A DNA stretch of 32,701 nt from Alphaproteobacteria bacterium (GCA_022450665.1 JAKUPQ010000022.1:1-32701), one strand, 5' to 3'; shown: positions 8,533-16,424, numbered from the stretch's first letter. Made by a program: numbers and translations. Notes: a model not told the origin generated them from the sequence alone.

Positions 8533-9093
8533 ATGTTTATTCAAACCGAAACGACCCCTAATCCGGCAACACTGAAATTTTTGCCCGGACAAGATGTGCT
8601 TGGTGCGCGAGGAACAGCGTTTTATACCGATGCGGCATCAGCAAAGCAATCGCCACTGGCAAGCGCATTGTTTGAAATCAATGATATTACGGCCATTTTC
8701 TTGGGGCGCGATTTTATTACTGTGACAAAAAAAGAAGAGGGCGACTGGGATGTGCTGCGTCCAATTTTGTTAACAGCAATAATGGATCATTACACAGCTG
8801 GTAAGCCTGTTATGGAAGAGGTGGCCAAACAAGCCCCAAGCGCAGATGTGGGAAGCGCAACCGATGATCCTATAATTTCGCAAATTGTAGAGTTGATAGA
8901 CACCCGTGTACGCCCAGCAGTGGCGATGGATGGCGGAGACATAGTATTTCATAGCTTCGAAGAAGGTGTAGTCAAGTTAGAAATGCATGGTGCTTGCTCT
9001 GGCTGCCCTAGCTCAACGGCCACTTTAAAGCAAGGTATAGAAAATATGCTATGCCATTATATTCCAGAAGTGAAAATGGTAGAAGCTGTTTAA
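8533..9093 (+). CDS. NifU/Nfu-family iron-sulfur cluster scaffold or carrier protein
   Basis: A 186-residue protein with two domains. The N-terminal Nfu_N domain begins FIQTETTPNPATLKFLPG, the alphaproteobacterial and mitochondrial type. The C-terminal NifU-like domain carries the cluster-binding CxxC as CSGCPSS (Cys155 and Cys158) within MHGACSGC. DTRVRPAVAMDGGDI opens this second domain. The family holds a [4Fe-4S] cluster between two subunits and delivers it to target enzymes. ATG 8533 has GAGG 6 bases upstream. It is separated from gpsA by 83 bases containing a possible -10 element, and its 3' end faces a minus-strand unknown gene 9 bases away. Confidence 0.92.
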   Translation: MFIQTETTPNPATLKFLPGQDVLGARGTAFYTDAASAKQSPLASALFEINDITAIFLGRDFITVTKKEEGDWDVLRPILLTAIMDHYTAGKPVMEEVAKQAPSADVGSATDDPIISQIVELIDTRVRPAVAMDGGDIVFHSFEEGVVKLEMHGACSGCPSSTATLKQGIENMLCHYIPEVKMVEAV

Positions 9094-9102
9094 CTTAAGA
9101 AT

Positions 9103-9501
9103 TTATCTTTGTACATCGTTGTTTTTGTTAGTAAATTGCCCATGTTTTGCATAGCCTAGGGCTGTAGCGCCCAATATCACAGCGCCTAACAATACTTCTG
9201 TCATTGCAAAAGCACTTTCACGGCGCGACTTCACAGTCGGTTCAGCAGGGGTATTGTTGATAGGGGTATCTGGCAAGGCATCTGTAGCTTTTTTCTTTGG
9301 CTTTTGTATATCATCAGCATGAAGACTAACACGCCGCAAACCATCCGTTAGCAAGCCTGCACCTAAACCAATACCACTTGCAGTGGTAGCGCGAGTGGTA
9401 GAAGTATTATGATACAGCCCTTCAGATACAGGGGTATTTTTGTCGAGAAGTTTAGTTAAAAAGCTTGGATTGCCATTTTCTGGACTAGCATTTTCTTGCA
9501 T
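9103..9501 (-). CDS. Unknown protein with one C-terminal transmembrane helix
   Basis: I do not recognise this 132-residue protein. The first half is polar with a Thr/Ser- and Gly-rich stretch (STTRATTASGIGLGAGLLTDG). A lysine- and proline-rich linker follows (IQKPKKKATDALPDTP), then a single hydrophobic helix at about residues 98-116 (FAMTEVLLGAVILGATALG). It ends with a short charged tail. The arrangement suggests a tail-anchored or single-pass membrane protein; no signal peptide is seen. AGG stands 7 bases before ATG 9501. The gene lies 132 bases downstream of the flagellar-rod-like gene on the same strand. Confidence 0.55.
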   Translation of the reverse strand: MQENASPENGNPSFLTKLLDKNTPVSEGLYHNTSTTRATTASGIGLGAGLLTDGLRRVSLHADDIQKPKKKATDALPDTPINNTPAEPTVKSRRESAFAMTEVLLGAVILGATALGYAKHGQFTNKNNDVQR

Positions 9502-9576
9502 GATGAACCTAACGATTTCTTTTTTTTATAATGGAAAACCATATAGCAAGAAATGCGTTAAGAAAAGTGAAGTTTT

Positions 9577-9591
9577 CGTGACAATTTCACG
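9577..9591. other. Short hairpin in the 132-base gap 9502-9633
   Basis: CGTGA-caatt-TCACG forms a 5-bp stem. On the minus strand an alternative GTGAA/TTCAC stem is followed by TTTTCTT, which could act as a weak terminator behind the flagellar-rod-like gene. A TATAAA-like element lies nearer the next gene (minus strand, about 9525-9530). Nothing else is recognised in this gap. Confidence 0.2.
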
Positions 9592-9633
9592 GTTTAGCTT
9601 GTGGATAACTTTTAAAGATGATGGCGCGCTGGG

Positions 9634-10029
9634 TTATGATTGAATGTCTAACAAGGATTTATACATTTCATCGGCGCGTTTCATGACGTTAGCGTTAGCT
9701 TTGTAGCTATTAGCCGCCAATAACTGATTCGCTGTTTCGGTTGCGAGATTTACATTTGGTAAATTAACAATGCCATCATCACCCGCTGCCGGATTATCGG
9801 GGGCAAATACAGGTATCGAGGGCGGGGATACATCTTTTAAAGAGGCACCCACACCCCCACTACTTAGCGATTGCTGCACTACTTGTTGCGGAACAAAGGG
9901 AGTTTTTGCTCCCTGACCATCTTGCCCCGTAACTGCTGTAGATTGGGAATTGGCGACATTATTCGCACTAACAGCAACGCGGGTGGCGGCTGCATTCATT
10001 CCTGATAGTGCTGAATTAATCGGATCCAT
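9634..10029 (-). CDS. Orphan flagellar basal-body rod (FlgC-like) protein
   Basis: The N-terminus DPINSALSGMNAAATRVAV with SANNVANSQS matches the flagellar rod N-terminal motif (ANNLAN type). The C-terminal part, from VNLPNVNLATETANQLLAAN to KRADEMYKSLLDIQS, matches the FlgC/FlgG C-terminal helix with its NxxxxANxxxxK pattern. Together these fit proximal-rod FlgC, which is of similar length (131 residues here). The middle is rich in Gln, Gly, Ser and Pro and has diverged. ATG 10029 is preferred; ATG 10038 is possible but GAGGG would then lie almost against it. No other flagellar gene is in the window, so this may be a stray rod gene or a paralogue with another role. Confidence 0.7.
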   Translation of the reverse strand: MDPINSALSGMNAAATRVAVSANNVANSQSTAVTGQDGQGAKTPFVPQQVVQQSLSSGGVGASLKDVSPPSIPVFAPDNPAAGDDGIVNLPNVNLATETANQLLAANSYKANANVMKRADEMYKSLLDIQS

Positions 10030-10054
10030 AACGTTCATTCCCTCAATAGGTAGT

Positions 10055-10060
10055 ATTATA
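10055..10060 (-). promoter_or_regulatory. Candidate -10 element for the FlgC-like gene
   Basis: TATAAT on the minus strand lies 25 bases before the preferred start codon, in the 97-base gap behind the dipeptidase gene. The best -35 at 17-base spacing is TTTTAG, a poor match. It suggests the gene has its own promoter rather than being read only from upstream. Confidence 0.3.
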
Positions 10061-10126
10061 ACTTTAGCAAGCAAATACTAAAATAACGTTAATGTGTTTA
10101 ATTTGTCAGAAACATTTAGAAACCAA

Positions 10127-10729
10127 CTAGCTAGCGGCTTGGGCAGCAATTTTTGCCACATGATCAGTAACTATTTTTGTTGGTGCATCAGCTTCCGAAA
10201 GTAAAGAATAGCTGCGCGAGTTAAATAATTGATAATGCCACCATTCGTTGCGATAAAAATCCCATCCGGCGGTAGTCATAATACCCATTAACAGGTGGCG
10301 ATTAAGTTGTGCTTGCGGCGATACACCTAGGTTTCCGTGGTGCGATAGAGGAGTGAAAGCATCGAATTGTGTGCCCATATCAAGCTCATTGCCTGCTGCA
10401 TCACATAAAGTAAGGTCTATAGCTACACCACGCGAATGCGGAGAGCCGCGCCGTGGGTCGGCTAAAAAATCAGGGTCGGGTGAGTGGTGCCACAAAGCCC
10501 ACTGAGCCTCAGAAGGGCGAAACGCATCAAAAATTTTAATGCGATAGCCTTGAATTCTAGCTAACGCAATAGCAGTTTCTAAGCATTCTGCAGCTTCAGG
10601 ATGCAAATAGCAGCGCGTATCTGCTACATAAACCGGCTCGCCTGTGAAGTTATTTGCCGTGGCATAAGCGATGGAGATGCTAACATCATGCTCCGCTTCA
10701 GTGATTTCTACCAATGCGTTATCAGACAT
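10127..10729 (-). CDS. D-alanyl-D-alanine dipeptidase, VanX/DdpX-like (peptidase M15D)
   Basis: A 200-residue zinc peptidase of the VanX/DdpX/PcgL type, which hydrolyses D-Ala-D-Ala. All key residues are visible: the transition-state arginine in DAFRP (Arg71), zinc ligands His98 and Asp105 in SPHSRGVAIDL, and the catalytic glutamate with third zinc ligand in EWWHYQ (Glu162, His165). There is no clear signal peptide, so a cytoplasmic role in recycling cell-wall D-Ala-D-Ala is the simplest inference. No vanH, vanA or dipeptide-transport genes are nearby, so a vancomycin-resistance role is unlikely. It starts 6 bases after the Fur-family gene and is almost surely co-transcribed with it. Confidence 0.87.
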   Translation of the reverse strand: MSDNALVEITEAEHDVSISIAYATANNFTGEPVYVADTRCYLHPEAAECLETAIALARIQGYRIKIFDAFRPSEAQWALWHHSPDPDFLADPRRGSPHSRGVAIDLTLCDAAGNELDMGTQFDAFTPLSHHGNLGVSPQAQLNRHLLMGIMTTAGWDFYRNEWWHYQLFNSRSYSLLSEADAPTKIVTDHVAKIAAQAAS

Positions 10730-10735
10730 AGAAAA

Positions 10736-11164
10736 TCAGGCCTTTTGTTTATTCTTTTCACTAAGTGGAATGCCAAATAATTCCAGTCTGTGATCTACCA
10801 GCTCAAATCCCAATTCACGGGCAATGGTTTCTTGAAGTTTTTCTATTTGCTCGTTAGTAAATTCAATTACTTCGCCAGTGCGCAGGTTGATCAAGTGGTC
10901 GTGGTGTTCGCCCGAAGATTCTTCGTAGCGCGAACGACCATCACCAAAATCGTGTTTTGCAATAATTCCTGCTTCTTCAAACAGGCGGACAGTGCGATAT
11001 ACCGTGGCGATGCTAATGCCAGCATCTACAGACGAAGCGCGCTGGTATAACATTTCCACATCAGGGTGATCATCAGAATCCGATAGTACGCGCGCAATAA
11101 TACGGCGTTGCTCGGTCATTTTGAGCCCTTTTTCTTCGCATTTATTTTCTAACGTAGAAGCCAT
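10736..11164 (-). CDS. fur: Fur-family transcriptional regulator (Fur/Mur-like)
   Basis: A 142-residue metal-responsive repressor. The winged-helix part has KMTEQRRIIARVL and the recognition helix ISIATVYRTVRLFEEAG. The regulatory metal site region reads HHDHLINLRTGEVIEF (from His87). The two cysteines found in classical Fur at the following CxxC are absent, as in alphaproteobacterial Fur/Mur proteins that respond to iron or manganese. I chose ATG 11164 (MASTLENKC); an upstream in-frame ATG would add 27 residues unlike the family. It sits between dctM and a D,D-dipeptidase gene. Irr is less likely because its characteristic His-rich motif is not seen. Zur is also possible. Confidence 0.88.
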   Translation of the reverse strand: MASTLENKCEEKGLKMTEQRRIIARVLSDSDDHPDVEMLYQRASSVDAGISIATVYRTVRLFEEAGIIAKHDFGDGRSRYEESSGEHHDHLINLRTGEVIEFTNEQIEKLQETIARELGFELVDHRLELFGIPLSEKNKQKA

Positions 11165-11234
11165 GAAACCGCTCTGTATTAGTTGTGAGGTTAAGTTGCG
11201 TTTACGATAAGGATTTAGGCCGTAGAAAACAATG

Positions 11235-12716
11235 CTAAAAATCAATTAGCCAGCTTGGCCGGTTTCCATCTTTATCTAAAACTTCTGGTGCTTCAGTTTG
11301 AATAGCACTTGGATCGAGTGTTTGTATGTTTGTGCCATAAAATTTATGTGGCAACCAAGTGGCGATAGCTGGAGTAGTGGCAATTAAGCCCAGAACAATT
11401 ACCTGAATGGCCACAAAAGGTAAAGCGCCGCGATAAATACTGCCGGTAGCTACTTCTTTTGGGGCTACACCGCGTAAATAAAATAAAGCAAAACCAAAGG
11501 GTGGCGTTAAAAATGATGTTTGCAGGTTAATCGCCATCATAATTGCCAGCCATATAGGATCTGCTCCCATGCCAAGTAAAATAGGGGCAACGATGGGGAC
11601 AACTACAAAAATAATTTCGATAAAATCGAGGAAGAATCCCAGCAAAAACATTACCAGCATAGTTACAAGCATTGCGCCCAGCAATCCACCGGGTAAGCTA
11701 CTTAATATGCCGTGGATAACATCTTCGCCGCCATATCCGCGAAAAACCAGTGTAAATACGGTGGCACCAATTAATATGGTGAATACCATGCAGGTGACTT
11801 TTGTTGTGCATTGAACTATGCCGCGTAAATTCTCGAGTGATAGCGCTTTGCGCTGAAATGCAAGCAACAACGCGCCCACAGCACCCACTGCGGCAGATTC
11901 TGTAGCGGTTGCAAACCCCAGCAATATGCTGCCAAGTACGATGGCAATAAGAAAAAGTGGTGGAAATAATACCTTGCAAACGCACATAAAACCTTTATTG
12001 CCCATAATGCGCGTACGCTCTTCGCTTTTCATTGCAGGAAGTTTTTTTGCACAGAATAATGCATTGAGTATCAGCCATGTTAAATAGCAGCCCACCAGTA
12101 ATGCGCCCGGGAGCAGCGCCGCCACAAATAAATCAGCAATGGTTACGGGGGCAGTGGCGGTAATGCCGTGTCGCATTTGTGTGGTTTGCCATGCACTGGA
12201 AATTTGATCGCCCAGCAAAATGAGCACGATAGAAGGAGGGATAATCTGTCCTAAAGTGCCTGCGGCGCAAATCGTTCCGCTGGAAATTCGGGGGCAATAT
12301 CCAGCCTTTATCATGCTGGGAAGCGATATTAACCCCATGGTTACCACGGTTGCACCAACAATTCCGGTGGATGCGGCAAGCAATGCGCCAACAATTAATA
12401 CCGAAATTCCCAACCCCCCACGCAACGTACCAAACAGTGCAGACATAGTTTCGAGCAGATCTTCGGCAATTTTAGCGCGTTCTAATGTTACGCCCATAAA
12501 TATAAAAAGTGGCACAGCAAGCAAAAGCTCATTGAGCATAATGCCATAAATGCGGTTGGGAAGGGCGTTGAGAAAAGAAATATCAAAAACATCCATTGCC
12601 GAGCCTAAAAAAGCGAACAGCAATGACACACCTGCCAAAACAAAAGCTACGGGATAGCCAAGCAACAATCCTGCAAAAATCACAAAAAGCATGGAATAAA
12701 GCATGATTTCAGTCAT
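11235..12716 (-). CDS. TRAP transporter large permease (DctM-like)
   Basis: A 493-residue membrane protein with about 12 hydrophobic segments, the large subunit of a tripartite ATP-independent periplasmic transporter. Family landmarks are GYPVAFVLAGVSLLFAFLG at the N-terminus, the repeated small-residue stretch GALLAASTGIVGATVVTMG, CAAGTLGQIIPPSIVLIL, FLLGFFLDFIEIIFVVVPI and NLQTSFLTPPFGFALFYLRG. These are standard for DctM. The substrate cannot be read from the sequence. ATG 12716 is preferred because it overlaps the end of dctQ by 8 bases (coupling) and gives the normal N-terminus. The Asp/Pro-rich C-terminal tail (about 40 residues) is longer than usual. Confidence 0.92.
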   Translation of the reverse strand: MTEIMLYSMLFVIFAGLLLGYPVAFVLAGVSLLFAFLGSAMDVFDISFLNALPNRIYGIMLNELLLAVPLFIFMGVTLERAKIAEDLLETMSALFGTLRGGLGISVLIVGALLAASTGIVGATVVTMGLISLPSMIKAGYCPRISSGTICAAGTLGQIIPPSIVLILLGDQISSAWQTTQMRHGITATAPVTIADLFVAALLPGALLVGCYLTWLILNALFCAKKLPAMKSEERTRIMGNKGFMCVCKVLFPPLFLIAIVLGSILLGFATATESAAVGAVGALLLAFQRKALSLENLRGIVQCTTKVTCMVFTILIGATVFTLVFRGYGGEDVIHGILSSLPGGLLGAMLVTMLVMFLLGFFLDFIEIIFVVVPIVAPILLGMGADPIWLAIMMAINLQTSFLTPPFGFALFYLRGVAPKEVATGSIYRGALPFVAIQVIVLGLIATTPAIATWLPHKFYGTNIQTLDPSAIQTEAPEVLDKDGNRPSWLIDF

Positions 12717-13233
12717 GGAGCGCCTTTTGCTGTGTGAGAGTTTTGGCAGATTCAGCAATCACAGCAATGCCTTGCAGCATAAGCAGGGCAGGCCCAATGA
12801 GCAAAAAGCTCTTAAGCAGAAATATTCCTTGTAAACCATTATATTCACTGGAAGCTTCATAGAGTTGCCATGATGAATGCACAAAACCCCACGAATAATA
12901 TATCAGTGCAAAGCAAACAGGAAAAAGCAAAGTAATGGTGCCTATAAGGTCTACAAGTGCTTTTTTACGGTTTGAGAAGCCTGCATAAAATACATCTACG
13001 CGCACTTGCTCGCCCGCTTGCAATGTGTATCCCATTGTGGCCAAAAAGGTAGCGGCATGAATTGCCAGCACTAATTCTATTTGCCATGCTGCGCCCACGT
13101 TAAATGCATAGCGCAATGCGACATTAAGGCACATAAGCAACACGGTAGCTAAGGTTAACCACGCCATCGCGGTGCCAATACGTGCATTTATCACGGCGCA
13201 AATGCGCGCTAATGAGCAGAAAAATTGGTGCAT
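12709..13233 (-). CDS. TRAP transporter small permease (DctQ-like)
   Basis: A 174-residue protein with four transmembrane segments, the small membrane subunit partnering DctM. The N-terminal helix region continues into NVALRYAFNVGAAWQIEL, where the RYxFN...W.xE pattern is the DctQ signature. A second signature is AGEQVRVDVFYAGFS, corresponding to the conserved HVRVDVF motif. The start at 13233 has no obvious ribosome site. A promoter candidate lies just upstream. No gene for the periplasmic substrate-binding subunit (DctP or TAXI type) is next to the pair, although it usually is. Confidence 0.9.
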   Translation of the reverse strand: MHQFFCSLARICAVINARIGTAMAWLTLATVLLMCLNVALRYAFNVGAAWQIELVLAIHAATFLATMGYTLQAGEQVRVDVFYAGFSNRKKALVDLIGTITLLFPVCFALIYYSWGFVHSSWQLYEASSEYNGLQGIFLLKSFLLIGPALLMLQGIAVIAESAKTLTQQKALHD

Positions 13234-13264
13234 AGCAGACTATATTGTTTTGTAGGTGGATGCA

Positions 13265-13293
13265 CTTGTAACGTATTGCGTGCTATGCGTCAA
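13265..13293 (-). promoter_or_regulatory. Candidate promoter for dctQM
   Basis: On the minus strand TTGACG (13288-13293) matches the -35 in five of six bases. TACAAG (13265-13270), 17 bases on, matches the -10 in four of six. The pair lies in the 78-base gap between the esterase gene and dctQ and gives a leader of about 25 bases. Confidence 0.4.
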
Positions 13294-13311
13294 AATATTA
13301 TGACAGTTTGG

Positions 13312-13986
13312 TTAAGGCGACTGCGTTTGTTTGGCGACATCTTGTGCCATATCCAGCACCAGAGGATACAAACGGTTTGCAATTCCTTTTGCACCATCGG
13401 CATTAGGATGCAGTCCATCCTGAAGGTTCATTTCGGCTTTGCCCTGAACTCCGGCCAGAAAATTGGGGTAATACTCAATGTCATATTTTTCCGACAGGCT
13501 ATCAAACATGGCACCATAATCCCCCATATTTTTATTACCTATTACATAGATATTTGGAATTTTTACGCCACTTAGCAGCACACGAATATCGCGATCAAGA
13601 AGCTCCTCTATCATTTCTTCCAGATTTTCGCGGGATTTGCTGGCTGAAATTTGCCGTAGAATATCATTGGCACCCAGTTCTAGTATCACAATATCTGGCT
13701 GTGCGTTGAGCACCAGATTCAAACGCGCCAACCCATCTTGGGTAGTGTCACCAGAAATGCCCATATTGATGATATGTACACCTGTATGCCCGTTTTGCGC
13801 AAAACGTTCTTGCAGTATGGCGGGCATAGCTTTGTTGGCTGGAAGCTGGTATCCTGCAGTCAGGCTATCTCCAAAAGCAACGATTTTAACAGGTGTTGCG
13901 ATAGGTTGACCCTCTCCACAAGCGGTTAACATGCTGATGCAGAATAAACATACGAAAAATAATTTGATAGTATTGCGTGTAAACAT
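13312..13986 (-). CDS. tesA: TesA-like SGNH-family esterase, predicted lipoprotein
   Basis: A 224-residue GDSL/SGNH hydrolase of the arylesterase/lysophospholipase L1 (TesA) group. The N-terminus is a lipoprotein signal with lipobox LTAC (Cys23), so the enzyme is probably tethered in the envelope. Catalytic blocks are visible: GDSLTAG (Ser41), NMGISGDTT (block II Gly), ELGANDILR (block III Asn107) and DGLHPN (block V Asp and His, near residues 190-196). The family hydrolyses acyl esters and thioesters; the natural substrate is unknown. It is divergent from mutY with 51 bases between. Start codon 13986 has no strong ribosome site. Confidence 0.88.
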   Translation of the reverse strand: MFTRNTIKLFFVCLFCISMLTACGEGQPIATPVKIVAFGDSLTAGYQLPANKAMPAILQERFAQNGHTGVHIINMGISGDTTQDGLARLNLVLNAQPDIVILELGANDILRQISASKSRENLEEMIEELLDRDIRVLLSGVKIPNIYVIGNKNMGDYGAMFDSLSEKYDIEYYPNFLAGVQGKAEMNLQDGLHPNADGAKGIANRLYPLVLDMAQDVAKQTQSP

Positions 13987-14037
13987 GCGCGCATTGTAGA
14001 GTTGAGCAATTGAATAGCAAGTAAATCTCCCATAAAA

Positions 14038-15075
14038 ATGTATAATATTTCTCTTTCCTCACTATGTGAGTTTCATCATAAGCTGCATCTATGGTATGGC
14101 GCTCACGGTCGGCATAGCTTGCCATGGCGTAATACCCGCGATGCCTATGCAATTTATGTGAGCGAAGTAATGTTGCAACAAACACAAGTGAAAACGGTGC
14201 TGTCGCGGTTTTATGCACCATTTTTGCAGGCATTTCCAACATTGCAGGCACTGGCTAATGCGCCACAAGAGTCGGTGCTAAAGCAGTGGGAGGGGTTAGG
14301 ATATTATAGCAGGGCGGCAAATATGCATAAAGCGGCACAAATTGCTGCACCACAGTTGCCAGGCAATGTAGAATCGCTACTGATGCTACCAGGAATTGGC
14401 CAAAACACGGCTCATGCGATAGCGGCATTTGCCTATAACCAACCGGTGCCGGTTATGGAGGCGAATGTAAAACGGGTGATCTGCCGTATTTTTGCCCTGA
14501 CACATCCTACAGATAAGCAATTATGGAGCTATGCTTTTGCTTTGCTCGATAGCAAGCAGCCTTTCGAATATAATCAGGCGATGATGGATGTTGGAGCAAT
14601 GCTTTGCACAAAGCGTAACCCCGATTGTTTGGCTTGCCCTGCCAACACCATATGTTCAGGCAAAAATGCTTCGGGAGCCTATCCGGCCACTAAAACAAAA
14701 AAAGTGATTCCTATTCGTACAGCAAAAATCATTGTGTGGCAGGATAGCGAAGGTAAAATTATGATACAGCCACGCATAACGGATTTTTTAAAAGGTTTGT
14801 ATGGCTTTAGCGAGTATCCGTTGGATGCAGAAAATTTCTATTGTGATAATGTATCTTATACTATGAAGGATGCAGTTTTTTTAGGCAATGTAAACCAAAC
14901 ATATAGTCATTTTAAAATGAATGCAGAAGTGTGGCGCATTTTTGTGAAACCGAATAATGAGGGGCAGTGGTTTGATAAGAATGCACTGCAAGAAATTACG
15001 CTCTCCGGCATTGACCATAAAATTGCAGCGCTGGCGTTTATGCCGCCTGACGAAGATAAACAGACAGAATTTTAA
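14038..15075 (+). CDS. mutY: A/G-specific adenine DNA glycosylase MutY
   Basis: A 345-residue MutY, which removes adenine mispaired with 8-oxoguanine. The catalytic glutamate is in SEVMLQQTQV (Glu43) and the helix-hairpin-helix in LLMLPGIGQNTAHAIAAF. The [4Fe-4S] cluster cysteines follow the expected spacing C-x6-C-x2-C-x5-C in CTKRNPDCLACPANTIC. The C-terminal NUDIX-like domain that recognises 8-oxoG has a YSHFKM loop corresponding to the FSH loop. One oddity is Glu141 in VMEANVKRV, where classical MutY has an aspartate (LDGNVKR, Asp138 in E. coli) that stabilises the intermediate. The 3' end overlaps the end of the minus-strand DUF2336 gene by 38 bases. Confidence 0.93.
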   Translation: MYNISLSSLCEFHHKLHLWYGAHGRHSLPWRNTRDAYAIYVSEVMLQQTQVKTVLSRFYAPFLQAFPTLQALANAPQESVLKQWEGLGYYSRAANMHKAAQIAAPQLPGNVESLLMLPGIGQNTAHAIAAFAYNQPVPVMEANVKRVICRIFALTHPTDKQLWSYAFALLDSKQPFEYNQAMMDVGAMLCTKRNPDCLACPANTICSGKNASGAYPATKTKKVIPIRTAKIIVWQDSEGKIMIQPRITDFLKGLYGFSEYPLDAENFYCDNVSYTMKDAVFLGNVNQTYSHFKMNAEVWRIFVKPNNEGQWFDKNALQEITLSGIDHKIAALAFMPPDEDKQTEF

Positions 15076-16384
15076 GCATTTCGCCTTCGGATAACGGAAA
15101 ATACTTTCCATCCCGTGCATATAACAGCTTTGAATAGTGAATTTTTGCCAGCTTTAATTGCAGCTGTATGGCGTCACGCATGGAAATGCCAGATTTCCAC
15201 GCGAGTGCGGTAATGTCTTTAGGGTTGTCGGAATCAATAATTTTTTTGGTAGCGGATTTGGGAACATCTGCCAGTAGCGATATGGCGGCCACCACAAATT
15301 CACGCTCGCCGCTATCGAGTGCTGCCATCACATATTGCGAATCCAGGTCACCTTGGGTAAATAGATTGATAGCCTGACGATCTGCTTCTTTTTCACGATC
15401 TATATGCGGGTTATATAGCCGGCTTGCAATTGCTTTGGTGAGGTTTTCGCCCAGCTCTTTGGTTATCATGCCACGGTCTTCCATGTCCATAATCATCGCT
15501 TCCGAAACAAAGCGGGCAATTTTATTGATGGTACGCGTGGTAAGTTCCGGACGGTCCAGCAGTGACTCATGCCAGATTTCATAATTCGGGGCTTCTTCTA
15601 CCACTATTTCTAGTGTTTTTTCGTTAAAATGCGCACGCTTATTCGAAAGTAGATTGTTGATAACCCGTGCATCGTCTTCATCTACACGGGAATGGGTGAC
15701 GTTGCGTATGATAGCATCGGTAACATCTGTCGAAACTTCCTGACGGCGCGATACTGCTTCTACTACACCTGGTATCTCGCTGTTAGCAATAATTTCCAAT
15801 AAGTCGCTGTCGCCCAGTAAGGGAGAAAATTCCAAAATAGGAGCGGCGACTTCCAGTTCTTCATCCCACGCCAGTTTGCGTATAAGCTCTGGCGGGGCGT
15901 CATGACTATCACGCAGTTCTTCGGCTATCATTTGTCGTATACGTGGCAATTGATCTTCGGCCATAACAAACAATACACGGAACACATGCCGCATTAACTG
16001 CTCTTTTTTAGATTCGGCTAATTCTGGCAACAGAAGCGATATTTTACGGGCGATTTGCAAACGCACATCTTCGTCTACATTATTCATCGATACATCTTGC
16101 GCACTGAGAGAAAGCGTTTCTGTGCCTTCTGAAGTTTCAATGATGATAGCGTCACTATTAATTTCTACGGCAGTTTTGCTGCCATCATCAGCGGTATGCG
16201 TATCTTTTAAAATTGTATAGGTGGTGTCGTTTATTAGTCTGCCTTCGGGGGCATCAAAAGTGGAGGGGGCAAGCATTTCACCATCGCAATGTGCTTTGGT
16301 AGTAGAGGCAGGTGTGGGAGCAGGCGCGCGTTCTAATGAGCCGGTAAACACGTATCTGATAGCTTTAAAAAGGCGGTATAACAT
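15038..16384 (-). CDS. DUF2336-domain protein
   Basis: A 448-residue protein of the DUF2336 family, known mainly from Alphaproteobacteria and without settled function. The core stretch has LAWDEELEVAAPILEFSPLL followed by LLEIIANSEIPGVVEAVSRR, the family's characteristic text, and continues as helical, HEAT-like repeats. The first 100 residues are a variable, Thr/Ser/Asp-rich region. It is probably cytoplasmic, since the N-terminus MLYRLFKAIRYVFTG is basic and amphipathic but not a clear signal. AGGA lies 5 bases before ATG 16384. It follows the EAL phosphodiesterase gene by 40 bases on the same strand, hinting at a shared signalling role. Confidence 0.8.
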   Translation of the reverse strand: MLYRLFKAIRYVFTGSLERAPAPTPASTTKAHCDGEMLAPSTFDAPEGRLINDTTYTILKDTHTADDGSKTAVEINSDAIIIETSEGTETLSLSAQDVSMNNVDEDVRLQIARKISLLLPELAESKKEQLMRHVFRVLFVMAEDQLPRIRQMIAEELRDSHDAPPELIRKLAWDEELEVAAPILEFSPLLGDSDLLEIIANSEIPGVVEAVSRRQEVSTDVTDAIIRNVTHSRVDEDDARVINNLLSNKRAHFNEKTLEIVVEEAPNYEIWHESLLDRPELTTRTINKIARFVSEAMIMDMEDRGMITKELGENLTKAIASRLYNPHIDREKEADRQAINLFTQGDLDSQYVMAALDSGEREFVVAAISLLADVPKSATKKIIDSDNPKDITALAWKSGISMRDAIQLQLKLAKIHYSKLLYARDGKYFPLSEGEMLKILSVYLRQAA

Positions 16385-16424
16385 AGAATTCCTATGGCTA
16401 TGCCGTTGTTATTATTGTTATTGT

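Noticed and set aside
10127-10729. Part of a vancomycin-resistance cluster
   Set aside because: No vanH, vanA, vanS or vanR neighbours; a recycling dipeptidase is simpler.
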